Shown here: positions 22,827 through 36,126 of the stretch, piece by piece
Numbering within the stretch: the stretch's first letter is position 1
Layout: each line of letters opens with the position of its first letter
NCBI GenBank assembly: GCA_017654935.2
Contig: CM065682.1
Span: 32,989,963 to 33,053,962, forward strand
DNA from: Phymorhynchus buccinoides
Taxonomy: Eukaryota; Mollusca; Gastropoda; Neogastropoda; Raphitomidae
Direction of reading: 5' to 3'
DNA: 64,000 bases
Notes under the pieces: model-generated
Told to the model about the DNA's origin: nothing
Database searches by the model: none
The model's input: only the letters and a program-made list of their open reading frames with translations
Program-made: the position numbers and the translations under genes

Positions 22827-24368
22827 AATGATCCATTCCTATGCTATTTATCTATTTATTTATCATATCGATATTGTATTTGGTTTGTGATGGTCAGTAG
22901 TTGTGATAGTAACTTTACGGATCAGGCAAATCCATTCCGAATCTTTGTAAGTCTTTTGGATTGAATATGTGAATGTTTGTACAGAACCCATAACTTACTT
23001 CTTCAATGTTTAGCTGATACTGGTACTTGACTGAACAGGGTTAAAAGAGGGGAGGGGAGGAAGGGGTTGACAAGGGAATGGGTGGAAGACCTATGATATA
23101 TATCCATGCTTGTATGGAACATTACAGTTGGCGAGATCGCACTGTATTGAAACAAGTTTTCATAAAAAGAAGTCTTTCAAGTTGATTTGTTTTTTTTTTT
23201 TGTTTTTTGTGTTGTTGTTTTTTACAGTAGATTTCGTTCACCAACTATGCAATTAAACTTTATTCAGCTTAATTGAAAATGTCGTTAACAGTAAAAAAGA
23301 TGGTAGATATATACACGTTCACGCACACAACTTTTTATATTTAATATTTTTGAATTACTGGATTTTATGCTTGCTTTCATTCGGTCTTTTCTGTAGTTTT
23401 GTGGGTTTCATTTAATTAAGTCCTAGTGAAACTTAATTTGTGGGTGTCCTGTTCTCGAGAGCTAGTCAGTGTTATTTCCTACTGAACTAGATTATCTGAA
23501 TTTAGGAATCTTGTGTTCCTGAGGCAATTCTCAGTGCCTACCCAATTTGGAGTGTGTGAACAGAAAAGTCCCCTGGCTTGTCAGTAACAGATTACTTGTC
23601 CCAATTGCAGGAAAAGTGGGCAGGCCTGTTTCGAAATAAAGTATTGAAGACAAGAGAACGTTTTTTGGATAGTGTCAGGATAAATTATTGAAGACAAGAT
23701 AATGTTTTGGGATAAAGTAAGTATATAACTTCAATAAAAGTTTTTTGAAAACTTAAAACCCTGAAGCAGGATAGAATAAATGAACACTATTTGAAGCAGG
23801 ATAGAATAAATGAACACTATTTTAAGAAAGATTAGATGAGAAATTACAGGAAATGGTCTTACCTTCTCTCTGTGTCTATCTGTGTCTTTATGATTATATA
23901 TGCCTGTCTGTCTGTATGTCTGTCCATCCCTCTCTCTTTGTCTGTCAGTCTGCCTGTCTGTCTCTTCAACCCCTCCCCCCTCTCCAGTCTCTCCTCCTCT
24001 CTCTTCCTCTGCTTTGTAAATCAATGGGCACGATATTGTGATCCATCGGATCGGCTGAATATTGTGCCTGCCATTTAAAGGAAAAAGAAGTTGGAGATGA
24101 AGGTCTGTCATTGTGTGTAACTGTATACGACTGTATCATACCCTGCTGCATGTAGAGCTTCTTCTAGAAAAATGGGAAAATCTTCACACACAAAAATATA
24201 TCGTTTGTGTTACTTTCTTTATTAGTCAAACTTTTTTCTTTCTTTCTTTTTTTTGTTTGGGGGGGGTGGGGAGGGGTGGGGGGGTTAAAGGGATTAATGG
24301 TTATTTGGTCGTGGAATTTCAATCCTGTGTACAATTTTTGATTTTTGACTTGTGTATGTTTCATAACC

Positions 24369-24424
<56 letters not shown>

Positions 24425-25034
24425 GTTTGTGTGTGTCACTGTGTGTGTGCTTGCGTGTATGTGTGTTGCTCGTGCTATAAAGATTGGTAAACTTGATAAC
24501 ATCAGTAGGCTTCAGTTTGTGTATCATTGCCATGAGTTTCTTTTCTACTCTTGTTTGTGGTAGTTTGCTGACTGTGTATGCTATGTTTATGGCTGCTGAT
24601 CTTTTAAACTTTGTGATTATGCCTATGTGTGTAAGCTTTGTAGATACCATAATGTAACACTAAATGCGAGTATAAAACTGTGTGCGTTGGCATGTAGGCC
24701 TGTTTGTGAATCAAGCGCTGTTTCTGTGCTTGAGTGTGGCATTTAGAGACAGACAAAAGAAGCACACACACAGAGAAAGAGAGAGAGAGAGAGAGAGAGT
24801 TGTGTACTTTTGTTTAGAAGACGTAATTATTTGTGACATTTGAGATTCATAGTTTTCAAGTAAAATATTTATGCATATAATTAAATCTACACAACTATGC
24901 AGAGATGTACACATGTATTCTTTGATGTGGATAGTCGTCGGTTCATTTCAACAATTTTTTTCACGTGCGTGCAGATTACACATGCTAGTATGAGTGTGAT
25001 AGTATGATAGTATGCGTATGTAATGTAGGACTAT

Positions 25035-25071
<37 letters not shown>

Positions 25072-25350
25072 TGTGCATGTGTGTATGTTTCTGTGTGTTG
25101 GACTGAATGGATGTGTGGTGTGTATAGGTTAATGTTGCATGTGAATTTGTCTCATATGTGTATCCGTGCATGCGTGCGTGTGTATGTGTGTGTGTGCATA
25201 CGTGCGTGCGTGCGTGCGAATGATTTCTTTTATGAATGAAAATGGGCAAAGGAACTGAAAGTCTTAGACTCTGATATTTGAGGGATCGGAACTTCTAGAG
25301 AACTTGAGCAATATATTATAAATAAACATTGCTTGTGTAATAAATAATTT
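22827..25350. other. Intergenic stretch with simple repeats, no gene seen
   Basis: Contains a 33-bp direct duplication (GAAGCAGGATAGAATAAATG and flanks, about 23763 and 23792), (CT)n at about 24378-24418 with a preceding C run, (AG)n at about 24776-24800 and a (GT)n tract at about 25036-25069. Open frames here are repeat-driven. Confidence 0.6.
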
Positions 25351-25399
25351 TATGTTTTTGTGCTTGAGAGAGAGAGAGAGGGTGGGGGGGGAGAGGGAG

Positions 25400-25635
25400 G
25401 ATGTGAGTGTGTTTGAGAAAAGAGAGAGAGAGAGGGAGGATGTGAGTGTGTTTGAGAAAAGAGAGAGAGAGAGGGAGGATGTGAGTGTGTTTGAGAAAAG
25501 AGAGAGAGAGAGGGAGGATGTGAGTGTGTTTGAGAAAAGAGAGAGAGAGAGGGAGGATGTGAGTGTGTTTGAGAAAAGAGAGAGAGAGAGGGAGGATGTG
25601 AGTGCGTTTGAGAAAAGAGCAAGAGAGAGGAGGGG
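25400..25635. repeat. 39-bp minisatellite, six copies
   Basis: The unit starts GTGAGTGTGTTTGAGAAAAG and ends in AG/GGA-rich sequence. Copies start at 25403, 25442, 25481, 25520, 25559 and 25598 and are almost identical. Because 39 is a multiple of three, a 13-residue open repeat (EDVSVFEKRERER) runs through it, but there is no other sign of a gene. Confidence 0.9.
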
Positions 25636-25959
25636 GGGGGGGGTATGCCCCTTTTATAGAGGAAAATGTATTACATAGGAAATTCTTACTTCGACCAGAG
25701 GAGACACTGCACTACTGATTGAATTTGTAATGCTGTCCTAATTGCTTAAAGCATTTTCTACCCCTTCCATTCATAACTTTTCAGCAGCCCTGGCAATGTA
25801 AGAGATAAAACGGAGAGAGAGAAAATAATACAGTACATTAAAACTGTAGGCCTTCAGTTCATTACCTTTTGAATAGAACTGAGACCACAATCATTTTACA
25901 TCAGAAAATTTAGACAGACAAGTCCAACTCCAAATTTGAAAATAGTAATCTTTGTGTAA

Positions 25960-26560
25960 TAGACCTACTTTAACATTCCACCAAACTTCAAGCAAATTCG
26001 TTCTCAAACTTAACATAATGCCCTAATACACAATACCCTAACATTTTTGCAGAATTTCACACAAATTATTCTTAACCTTTATTCCAAAATTTAAGGAAAC
26101 AATCTTTTGGTGATGCTTTAGAATTCCGTAAAGCTTTACACAAATCCTTATTCAATGTGAAAGTAGGAAGGGAGGGAATGATCCTTGGGCACTACGTACC
26201 CTAGCATCCCACAAAATGTCACACCAATTAGTCCTTAACCATAATTAATTCCAACATTTAACGGGATAACCTTAACATTCCATTACGCCTCAAACAAATC
26301 CGTTCTTGTGAATAACTATAACATTTAGCAGCAATCTTTAGGTCATACCCTAACATGTTACAGAAATTCACACAAATCATTCTTAACCTTTGATAACAAA
26401 AAAAAATATGAACGGAACAGTCTTTGGTTGATGCTTTAAAATTCTCCACAAAACTTCACACAAATCCTATCTTATCGTGAATATCTTAACATACCTCAAA
26501 AATATGACCTTAACCCGGGAATAACACCAACATTTAACGGAATAATCTTTGAACACACGA
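25960..26560. repeat. Old degenerate tandem repeat
   Basis: Phrases of the type CTAACATTCC, TTCACACAAAT and TCTTAACCTT recur about every 60-110 bp with heavy divergence. No gene is seen. Confidence 0.6.
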
Positions 26561-26639
26561 AACACGACAGAGTCTGGAAGTAAATAGGTCCTTTGTATTG
26601 TATTCAAGTAAAAAATAAATATGTGGACGTTTGGGACCG

Positions 26640-26870
26640 TAACTTCGTTTGCAATTGTATTCGTATTCGTCCAGTTTGTTAACTACAACATTGCAGTGTT
26701 ATTAGTTATTAGGCCTAGTTTATATTCTTTAATTGTTGATAAATGTGTTTATTGTTGTTGTTTTTTGTTGATAAATGTGTTTATTGTTGTTGTTTTTCTT
26801 ATGTGCACCTGGCTGCAATTTCTCAGTTATGAGATAATAAAGATGATTTGATTTGATTTGATGTGAAGAA
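26640..26870 (+). mobile_element. LINE-like 3' end with (ATTTG)n tail
   Basis: The end GCACCTGGCTGCAATTTCTC, then GAGATAATAAAGATGATTTG and ATTTG repeats, matches 52137-52285. A shared 3' end with a short-repeat tail is typical of LINE 3' UTRs. An internal 33-bp duplication (GTTGATAAATGTGTTTATTG) is present. Confidence 0.6.
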
Positions 26871-26937
26871 GAAAAGCAAACGACAGCAAGCAAGTAGCAA
26901 GAGAGCGATGTAGAAAGAGAAGACATAAGTTGTTGGT

Positions 26938-27170
26938 TGTTGGCTTACCCTGGCTAAAAGACTCCAGGGATCATCCAAACAGCGGAAGCACTTGAACACT
27001 ATATGGTACAAGAAGTGCATCAGCTACAGATGAGAACATTACGTGTGTGATCGTTTTTGATTACCCCGCCACGCAAGCAGCCACATTTTGTCTTCGGGGG
27101 ATAATGGAGACTGATGATGTTAAGCTAGGAGCTTGTCATGGCTAAAGACAACCCCCGCATGACTATGCAG
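26938..27170 (+). repeat. Dispersed repeat (ACTCCAGGGATCATCC family), copy 1
   Basis: Shares GACTCCAGGGATCATCC, GAAGCACTTGAACA, GATTACCCCGCCACG and GACTGATGATG with copies at about 40000-40290 (minus) and 51630-51830 (plus). Confidence 0.75.
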
Positions 27171-27823
<653 letters not shown>

Positions 27824-27963
27824 CTCAATCTCATTTCCTCGACTAACGGTTTCCAGGTTTTGTGTAAAAAAAGAATATGAACAACATAGTAATAATGAGA
27901 ACCAGTCAGAGACTAAGGCTCCCTAACTGTTTAGGGATGTGGGGAAGGAAAAGGTGGGCTATA
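27824..27963. repeat. Segmental duplicate B, flanking a foldback MITE
   Basis: Almost identical to 14975-15106 and, like it, bordered on the left by a CT array and on the right by a foldback MITE. Confidence 0.9.
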
Positions 27964-28177
27964 GGGGAAGATGGGGTAAAAAGTGCATGGGCGGGTAAGA
28001 AGCCCACCCCAATTATCTCATGAAATAAAGAAAATTTCAGTCAAATTTGCCCATGAGACGAATGCTAGACATTAACACTCGTCTCATGGGCAAAATGAGA
28101 CTGAAATTTGCTTCATTTCATGAGATAATTGGGGTGGGCTTCTTACCCGCCCATGCGCTTTTTACCCCGTCTTCCCC
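27964..28177. mobile_element. Foldback MITE, copy d
   Basis: Arms of about 95 bp as in copies c and e, with TA at both borders. The left flank is segmental duplicate B and the right flank is LINE coding sequence. Confidence 0.92.
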
Positions 28178-28213
28178 TACTACAGTGAAACAGACATTAT
28201 CAATGGTATCGCC

Positions 28214-29527
28214 ATGCTGGAGCAGTGTGTTTTAGATGTCACTGAACTTTGTGGTGATTTACCCTTTGTTATTTTTGGGGACCTGAATGCAAGGACGGGT
28301 CAAAGCAATAGTATTCCCACCACTGAGAGTGAGATATTTGATGTTTTGTCAAGAAGTGATGACCATGATGATGACTCACTTAGCAGGGTTTCCAAAGATT
28401 ATGGTAAGAATGATTTTGGAAATTATCTGTTAACTTTTTGTGAACATTTTGACCTAACAATTTTGAATGGCATGTTTGGAGACTCTTCTGGGAATTTTAC
28501 TTACATTTCCACTTCTGGTTGTAGCGTTATTGATTATTTTATTTGTTCTAGGCCTTTACTTAAACTTTCCTTTTCTTTCAGTGTGACAGAGAAAATAGAA
28601 TCAAAGCATATGCCAGTCGAACTTAATATTTTTGTGCCAGAGTCCACTCTTCCTGCTAGCAAGAGTCAGCAGAGGTGTACATTCCGGATTGAAAAGTATG
28701 CATGGTCAGCTGAAAAAAGCGAAGCATTTCTAGAAAATCTAACTTCTGATACAGCTGCACAATGCTTTTCGGAGGCTGAAAATTTAATTGATTGTGATCT
28801 TGATCTAGCAATTAAAAAATTCAATGATGCACTTTTGTCTGCAGGAGATTGTATGAAGAAAACTATAACTGTCGACACAGAGAATAAGCCTAATTGGTTC
28901 GATAAAGAGTGCAGAGAGAACAGAAGTGCTGTTCGCCAGTTGTTAAAATCTTTACATAAAGGCAATACTGAAGAAGGTGAATATAATGCGCTTAGAAATG
29001 ACTATAAAGATTTACTGAGAGAAAAGAAAGCTTCGCATAGACAAACTGTCCTTGACTCTTTACACAATGTTAACGACCCTAATACCTTTTGGAAGAATGT
29101 GAAATCTGTTACTTCAAAAAATACAATTAATAACTCTATAGAAAAACAACGGTGGTACCAACATTTTTATCATGTTTTCAATGCTTCTGTTGACAATCCT
29201 ATAGGCAATCTTGCTAACCAGAATACGATGCCGCCTGACCATCACACCGACAACACTGATACAGACTTTAAAGACAATGACCTAAATGAACCCCAAGACG
29301 ATGACACAGACACAGAGGGTGGTGCTGATATCAGTAGTCTCGAATGTGACATAACTGAAGAAGAGGTGCATGCAGCTATTCGTAACTTAAAAAATGGAAA
29401 GGCTGCCGGACCCGATCAGATAATTGGTGAATTTCTTAAACACTCCGCTGCCCACACAGTCCCATTTCTAGTAAAATATTTTAATAAACTATTTTCTTCT
29501 GGTACGTACCCTAAAAGACTGGTGTGA
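28214..29527 (+). pseudogene. LINE polyprotein, part 1: endonuclease C-terminal half to early RT
   Basis: The frame reads through FGDLNARTGQ (APE-type endonuclease catalytic Asp/Asn block), a SVIDYFICS stretch and a SKHMPVEL stretch (the SDH-like block, with Lys-His in place of Asp-His). A linker and the RT entry motif NGKAAGPDQIIGEFLK follow. It ends at a stop created by a +1 shift in the A4 run at 29513-29516. The nominal start codon is internal to the family and not a true start. Confidence 0.9.
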
Positions 29528-30050
29528 TGCAATTATACAACCCATTTATAAAAAAGGTGACCCAGAAAACCCTGATAACTATAGAGGTATCTCCCTTCTT
29601 AGCATATGTAGCAAGCTGTATAGTTATATTTTAAACAAAAGATTAACTCTGTGGATTGAAAACAACAACTTAACAAATGAAAGTCAAGCTGGATTCCGTA
29701 AGGGCTACAGTACAATTGATCACCTATTCACCATAATGGCTTTGGTTCAGAAACAATTATTGTACCATCGGAAGTTATATGTCGCGTTTATTGATTTCAA
29801 AAAGGCCTTTGATTCCGTTGATAGAACTAAACTTTTGGAAATTTTGAAGAAAAATGGTATAAAAGGGAAAATGTATAATGCTATTACAAGCATGTATAAA
29901 ATCGTTAAAGCAAGGGTGCGTACTAATGGAGATCTAACGGAGTCATTTATGTGCCCCAGAGGTGTAAAACAGGGAGGAATATGTAGCCCCACACTATTTT
30001 CTCTATTTATTAACGAATTGGCAAATGATATTATCCAATATGGCATGCAG
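29517..30050 (+). pseudogene. LINE polyprotein, part 2: RT fingers and palm
   Basis: Continues in a new frame from DWCDAIIQPIYKKG through NYRGISLLS, AGFRKGYSTIDHL, YVAFIDFKKAFDSVDR (first catalytic Asp block) and GVKQGGICSPTLFSLFIN. It stops after a second frame shift near 30040-30055. Confidence 0.9.
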
Positions 30051-30052
30051 AC

Positions 30053-31282
30053 ATGGCAATACAGTTGATTCCTGATTTTCTAGAAGTTCTGATCTTAATG
30101 TTTGCAGATGATGTTATCTTAGTTTCTGATTCTGTTGTAGGCCTCCAAAATCAGCTTAATATTTTATACAATACTGCATGTCGTTTGGATCTTGTAGTTA
30201 ACATGAACAAATCTAACATTGTTGTTTTTAGAAATGGGGGCCATCTTGCAGCTTTGGAAACTTGGATGTATGGAGAAAGTTGTGTAAAAGTAGTAAATGC
30301 TTACAAGTACTTAGGGATATTTTTGTCTACCCGGTTAACATTTAGTCATGCATTGAATGATCTTTCTAACCGTGCAAAAAGGGGGGTTATTGGTATTCTT
30401 AAACTATTATGGACACTTGGTGAGAGATCTCCATATATATTTTTCAAACTCTTTGACGCACAGATTCAACCTATGTTAACATATGGCACTGAATTATGGA
30501 GCCTATCATCAAATCTAAGTCCTATAGAAAAGATTCATCTGTTTGCTATGAAGAGATTTCTTAATGTCAGTATAAGAACACCAAACACTTTGATTTATGG
30601 TGAGCTTGGAAGGTATCCTTTGTTTATTAATTGTTTCATAAAAGGTATAAAATTTTGGTTGCGTTTAATTAAGATGTCGCCTCATAGACTGCCATATAAA
30701 GCTTACAGAATGTTATTGTACATACATGAGCAAAATAGAAACACCTGGGCATCATCTGTATGTTTTGTTCTATATAAATATGGTTTTGATGAAGTTTGGA
30801 CTAATCAGGGAGTGGGCGATGAACGAGCTTTTTTGACTTTATTTAAAGAAAGGTTAATTGAATCATATGTTTATGAATGGACAAATGAAATTTCCTGTAA
30901 AGAACGGTTTACTTTCTTTTCCACTTTCAAATCATCCTTTTCGTTGTCCCCCTATCTGTCTGAACTGAAACATGTCAAAGCAAGAAATAGCTTGATCAGA
31001 TTGAGACTTGGTGTGTCTCCTCTGAAGATACACAGGCTGCGCTTTTCAACTCGTAATCCAGACTACTCATGCCCCTTTTGTAGAAATGAAACAGAGACTG
31101 AGGTACATTTTGTTTTAAAATGCTCTAAATATTCAGGAATTCGTGAACAGTATATACCAAGAAAATATTATAACCGACCATCTAGTTTTAAGCTTTCTCT
31201 ACTTCTAGCCTCGAATCATAAATCGACGATGATGCGCTTGGCATCCTATTTGTATAAAGCATTTCAAATTCGTAATCCATAA
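30053..31282 (+). pseudogene. LINE polyprotein, part 3: RT catalytic FADD, thumb and C-terminal zinc motif
   Basis: Contains LMFADDVILVSDS (catalytic FADD box), VNMNKSNIVVF, YKYLGIFLS, then the long C-terminal region. It ends with CPFCRNETETEVHFVLKC, a C-x2-C-x8-H-x4-C zinc motif common at LINE C-termini. The natural stop is TAA at 31280-31282. Confidence 0.92.
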
Positions 31283-31625
31283 AATGTTTGCTGGTGTTGA
31301 TTAATACTTCAAAACTACGTGTTTGTATGTGTCTGAGGATAACGTGTCAGTTTGTATTTGCCTATGTATTCACTTCCTATTTTTCAATTTGATATTTCTA
31401 TGTGTTTTTTGTGTGATTGATATAGTTGTCCTCACTATCGATTTAATAGAATACTCGCTATTTGAGTATAATATGTTCACAATGTATTCATGTTCAAACA
31501 CTATGAATTTGGTTAACATTAACGGCTGTTATGCTTAATTAACTACTTGAAATTTTGTTTGCTTGTACTTGCCCATCGAAATGGGCCTGTGGCCTAATCG
31601 ATTAAAAAATTCAGACTCAGATTCA

Positions 31626-31629
<4 letters not shown>

Positions 31630-31695
<66 letters not shown>

Positions 31696-31710
31696 GTGCG
31701 CGCGCGCGCG
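31630..31710. repeat. (CT)n array and CG/GT run after the LINE
   Basis: CT at about 31628-31691, then a CG/GT-alternating run. It directly abuts the LINE 3' end. Confidence 0.95.
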
Positions 31711-31919
31711 CGTGTGTGCACGCTCACACACATGCGTTCATGCGAGCACACATTGACATCTTGAAAACTTCTGTCAAGTACACTTGAAATTAATATTCTT
31801 TTTAGCATTCACAATGTCATTGGGACCCTCTAATCCTCCTCCAGGACCATCTAAACCTGAAGTGAAGGAGTCCCTGAGACCCCTTGTTTTGTGGGACAAT
31901 TGGGAGTGGAAAAAAACAC

Positions 31920-31978
31920 CCAAAACAACAACACCCACCCACCCACACCAAACACAAACACACACACACACGCAAACT

Positions 31979-32030
<52 letters not shown>

Positions 32031-32042
32031 CACACACACACA
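31920..32042. repeat. (CA)n microsatellite
   Basis: CACA-rich from about 31930, with a pure (CA)n core around 31985-32041. Confidence 0.95.
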
Positions 32043-32209
32043 ACGGAATAATATTTATGTGAGGAAGTACTGTAAGCAAATGATTATCTGAAGAAATAAG
32101 AATTGGATTATCTGGTGACGTCATAGATATATTACCATCATAATTTGTATAGAGAGCACAGTTAGATTGGTCTTCGTTAAAGGTGAATGTAATGACATGG
32201 CAAGCGTTC

Positions 32210-32790
32210 TTTTTCTTTTGCTGGCCCTACTGTTTTTAATTCGTTACCTTTAGCCCTTCGTAATGCACAAACGTTTAACGCTTTTAAATCAGGCATGAAG
32301 ACCTTCTTATTCCATACCTATTTTAACCATGATTAATCTGACGTGTATCAACCGTCAACCTGCTGATATGTCTTATTCCAAACGGTGTGTGTGTGATTGC
32401 GTGTGTGTAGGTGACCCGTGCGTGCGTGCGTGCGTGTGTGTGTGTGTGAGTGAGAAGGCGTGAGAGAGAGTGGAGGGTGTGTTTTGCTGTTGTTGTTTTT
32501 TTCTTTGGGGGGGAGACAGCGCGGGGTGAGGGAGGGGGGAGGGGAAGGGGGTGGTGAGAGAGTGGAGGGGCTGGGGGTATATGTTCCCCGCATGTATTAA
32601 TTTTAATGTTTTCTAATGATATCTTGTTCTTACGATGTCAAAGTTCTTTTTTATGTTTTAATCTTGTATGTCTCCTTTCTCTTCTTTCTTAAACCTGTTG
32701 GTTTTTATCTTTGTAATGGCGCCTGGAGCCTCGCGAGGGACAGGCGTCACTTTTTAAAAATGAATTAAATTATTATTAATTATAATCAGT
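32210..32790 (+). mobile_element. LINE 3'-end remnant
   Basis: Translation of about 32285-32335 gives a FKSGMKTFLFHTYF-like string, the usual last residues of many LINE proteins. The part at about 32590-32790 ends with GGCGCCTGGAGCC...GGCGTC and an AATTAAATTATTATTAATT tail, a typical LINE 3' UTR end. A GT/AG-rich tract (about 32385-32580) interrupts it. Confidence 0.5.
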
Positions 32791-32873
32791 TGCGAATTCA
32801 GGAATAAGCAGACTTCCTTGTAAGCTTATATTGCAAGTTTACATGTATTTTTAAGCCAATGTAAGTAGGCATA

Positions 32874-33086
32874 GGGGGAAGACGGGGTAAAAAGCGCATG
32901 GGCGAGTAAGAAGCCCATCCCAATTATCTCATGAAATAAAGAAAATTTCAGTCAAATTTGCCCATGAGACGAATGTTAGACATTAACGCTCGTCTCATGG
33001 GCAAAATGAGACTGAAATTTGCTTCATTTCATGATAATTGGGGTGGGCTTCTTACCCGCCCATGCGCTTTTTACCCCTTCTTCCCC
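32874..33086. mobile_element. Foldback MITE, copy e
   Basis: Same arms as copies b-d with a few substitutions, flanked by TA on both sides. Its short open frame (MPMRRMLDINARLMG) recurs in copies c and d and reflects the repeat, not a gene. Confidence 0.92.
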
Positions 33087-33237
33087 TACTTTGAAAACAA
33101 GTACGTTTCGTTGCTCTTCTTTTTCTTGTTCTTAATTCCTTCTCCTCTTTCTTTCTTTGATTTCGTCTTCGTCTTCTTTGTAGTGGTAGTTGCAAAGTGT
33201 AGTTGCATTAGTAACTGTATGCACTCCCCCTCTTCTC

Positions 33238-33268
<31 letters not shown>

Positions 33269-33849
33269 ATTCTTCCAAAGAGAAGGGATTCTTCTTCAGC
33301 GATAGCTTGGCCCTTGGAGAACATAAAAATTAATAACCGTTGAGCTATTTGCGTATGCTCATCAATCAAGTATGTGATCCAGTCGCCACAACACGCATCA
33401 CAAAACAGGTGTCAGGATATTAGAACTAATTTAACAGAAACTCTCCACAGACATAGAGCATGACACTATGGACAGGAGATAGCATGATCTTTTTCACGTA
33501 ATAAGACAGTGAGGTTTCTGCTAAATATAACGTTGCTTCATTATCACTTGGCATTTTTCAACAAACTCTGAAATCGGTATGTGTTGGCTGAATGCAATGA
33601 GGAGACCAGTGCAAACTAAAACCGGACACATACATAATTATGTATTTGTCTATAACACATTATGGCTACATGGCCTGAAAACATCAGGAGAAGAAGAAGA
33701 AGAATGTTTTCGACAGGGCTAAAATTCACATTTATTTTTCATATGTATTACATTTTCCTAGCTATAAGATAGACACACAATATACTCAGGAAATTAAAAA
33801 GGTTTTAATCCATGACATGAATAAGACAGGGTTTGTTTACCTGTTCTTT

Positions 33850-33892
<43 letters not shown>

Positions 33893-34466
33893 AAGCTCAT
33901 GTTGAACTTAATTGGTGATGGATAGAATTGTGCTTAGCATTCTCGAACTCGTTGGCTGAGTTTGAACTCCGACTTTATTCTATTGTACTTTTTGTTTTTT
34001 CAGAGTGGTCTGTCATCACTTGCAAGAAGAATAGCCTACACAAATTGTTTACTATAATACAAATCACCATGGCTCGAAGTCCCTTCTGAAGTGTCTCTTT
34101 TCCTCTCTTCTGCACAAGCTGGTAAGAGAATGGTGCTGAATTCACATCTGTAAAAGCCCTGTTTTGAACAACCATCTGAAGGACAATGCAAAAACCAAGC
34201 CTTTGTCTTTTATTCCAGTGGATTCCTTAAAACAAATTGCTGTAAAGTACACTTAGTGGTGTTTCTAAACAATTGGACCTACCTGATGATCATCCAAACA
34301 TTGACCTACAGGCTTGTGAATGAACAGTAACAAAAACAAATCACAACCTTCTGTCAAATCACCATGAAGATATTGTTGTAGGTCAATCAGTCCTACACAT
34401 TCAATAGACCCCTGCTTAGCTGATATTTAAAGCTACATGTTCCCACACTAACTCTTCCAGTAGACC
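33087..34466. other. Non-coding stretch with C run, truncated retroposon and TTG array
   Basis: Holds a poly-C run of about 30 at about 33239-33268. A 5'-truncated member of the GAA-tailed retroposon family lies at about 33571-33705 (CTGAAATCGGTATGTGTTGG ... AGAAGAAGAAGAAG), and a (TTG)n array at about 33850-33892. No coding exon is seen until 34467. Confidence 0.7.
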
Positions 34467-36029
34467 ATGTCTTCAGATATCGGCTTTGGTTTGCCAGTGC
34501 ATCATCCATTTGCAAAAAATTAAAGATGGCGGCGTTAATTGTGCTCCCAAAGCAGCGCTTAGCGGATCAGCACATAGCAGAGTTGATCGGCCTATTGCTT
34601 CCCGTCAATCAACAAATCTAAGACCTAAGTGTGTGTACGACAATCCCCATTCAGTGAATGGACGTTGTAGGCCTACTACAATTCCTCAGAAATTGTCCCA
34701 ACAGCCAACAGCTGATAATATTCTGACTTTCTTGCAGCTCTCAGATAATCAAGGCGATTGGATCTGCTCAAGACACCCAGCGTTAACCCATTCTTTAGTA
34801 AAGAAAGCAGGGCGTCCAATGTCAAAAGGTCCTATCTTTAAAGAACCAACCCCTCCACAAAAGCTGGCATCCGGTCCTACAACAACGAAAGACACGTCTT
34901 TACAACATGCACCACTGACCAACGTTTTCTTCAAGAAACCCATCCCTTTGCAATACCCCAAATCCGCAACACCCAGTAACCTTCCCTCACAACGCCCAGC
35001 AATTTGCAGCACAACAAGGAAGGCAATGTCTTCAGATTTGATGGAACAAGGACAAACTACTAGGAACGTTGACCCTGTGACAAGGAATGCTACCTCATCG
35101 CTTTCTACAGGACGTGGTCGTGCCATCAGGAGGACTAACTCGACAACAAGAAAACGCAGATGCTTCCCCCCAAACAAATTCAGGAATGAAGACAATTGCG
35201 TGTTCTTTACCGCTCAATCCATCTCGTCGAGCACAGCAGGCAAGAAAAGGCACATTGACATCACCTGTGAACAAGATTCGGGAAGGAGACGGCTTTGTCT
35301 GGCCATTTGGAACGTTCCCCCAAATCTAAATTTCAAAAAGTACAACCGTCTTCGCAGTATCCTGGTCCTAGTACTGAAACCTCACCTGACCATCCTCAGT
35401 CGGAACCTATTAGCATTCGCCGTGGTCAGACAAACAGACAAAACAGACACGCCAGGCACACTTCGTTTACCGCAAGCCTTTTTTCACGTCCGTCAGCAAA
35501 TGACAACCGCTGCAAAAACGTTAATATTCCTATTGGGATTGGAGAAGCCTGCCATGCTATTGGCCTTAGATCAAGAAAATATGCTCGATCAAATAATTCA
35601 GCTGATAGCCATTCCCAGCCAAATCCATATCAGTCAACAGGCTCAAACTCAAACAGGACCTTTGCAGTTTCCCCAAAATCAAAGTCCGAGGAAGATATGG
35701 ACAAGGAAACGCATCCTTTAATTCCAACAGGTTATCTTGATCAATCATTTCCATCTTCTCAATCAGCATCATGTCACAAAAAGCAGTTGAAGTCTACCAC
35801 AGGCTACCCCAAACCGCATCCACAGTGTAGGCCTAATGTCGCGGACTATGTACCATCGACCAATGTGGGCTATTTTGTACCACCTCCATCTTCACAATCA
35901 TCTTCGTTGTCCTCGTCGTCACCATCAGAAACAGCAAGCGATGGCTTGGTGGCTAACGACTCTACCAACAACGTGACACTGGAGAAAGAAAGCCGACAAT
36001 CTGTGAGCAATGGCAGCTCAAAGCAATGG

Positions 36030-36126
<97 letters not shown>

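Larger units (their letters stand above)
28178..31627 (+). mobile_element. 5'-truncated APE-type LINE, frameshifted
   Basis: It begins within the endonuclease domain and continues through reverse transcriptase, a C-terminal zinc motif and a 3' UTR. The 3' end carries two TCAGACTC-type repeats before a CT array. Upstream coding sequence (ORF1 and the first half of the endonuclease) is missing. Two frame breaks make it inactive. The clade was not assigned. Confidence 0.92.
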
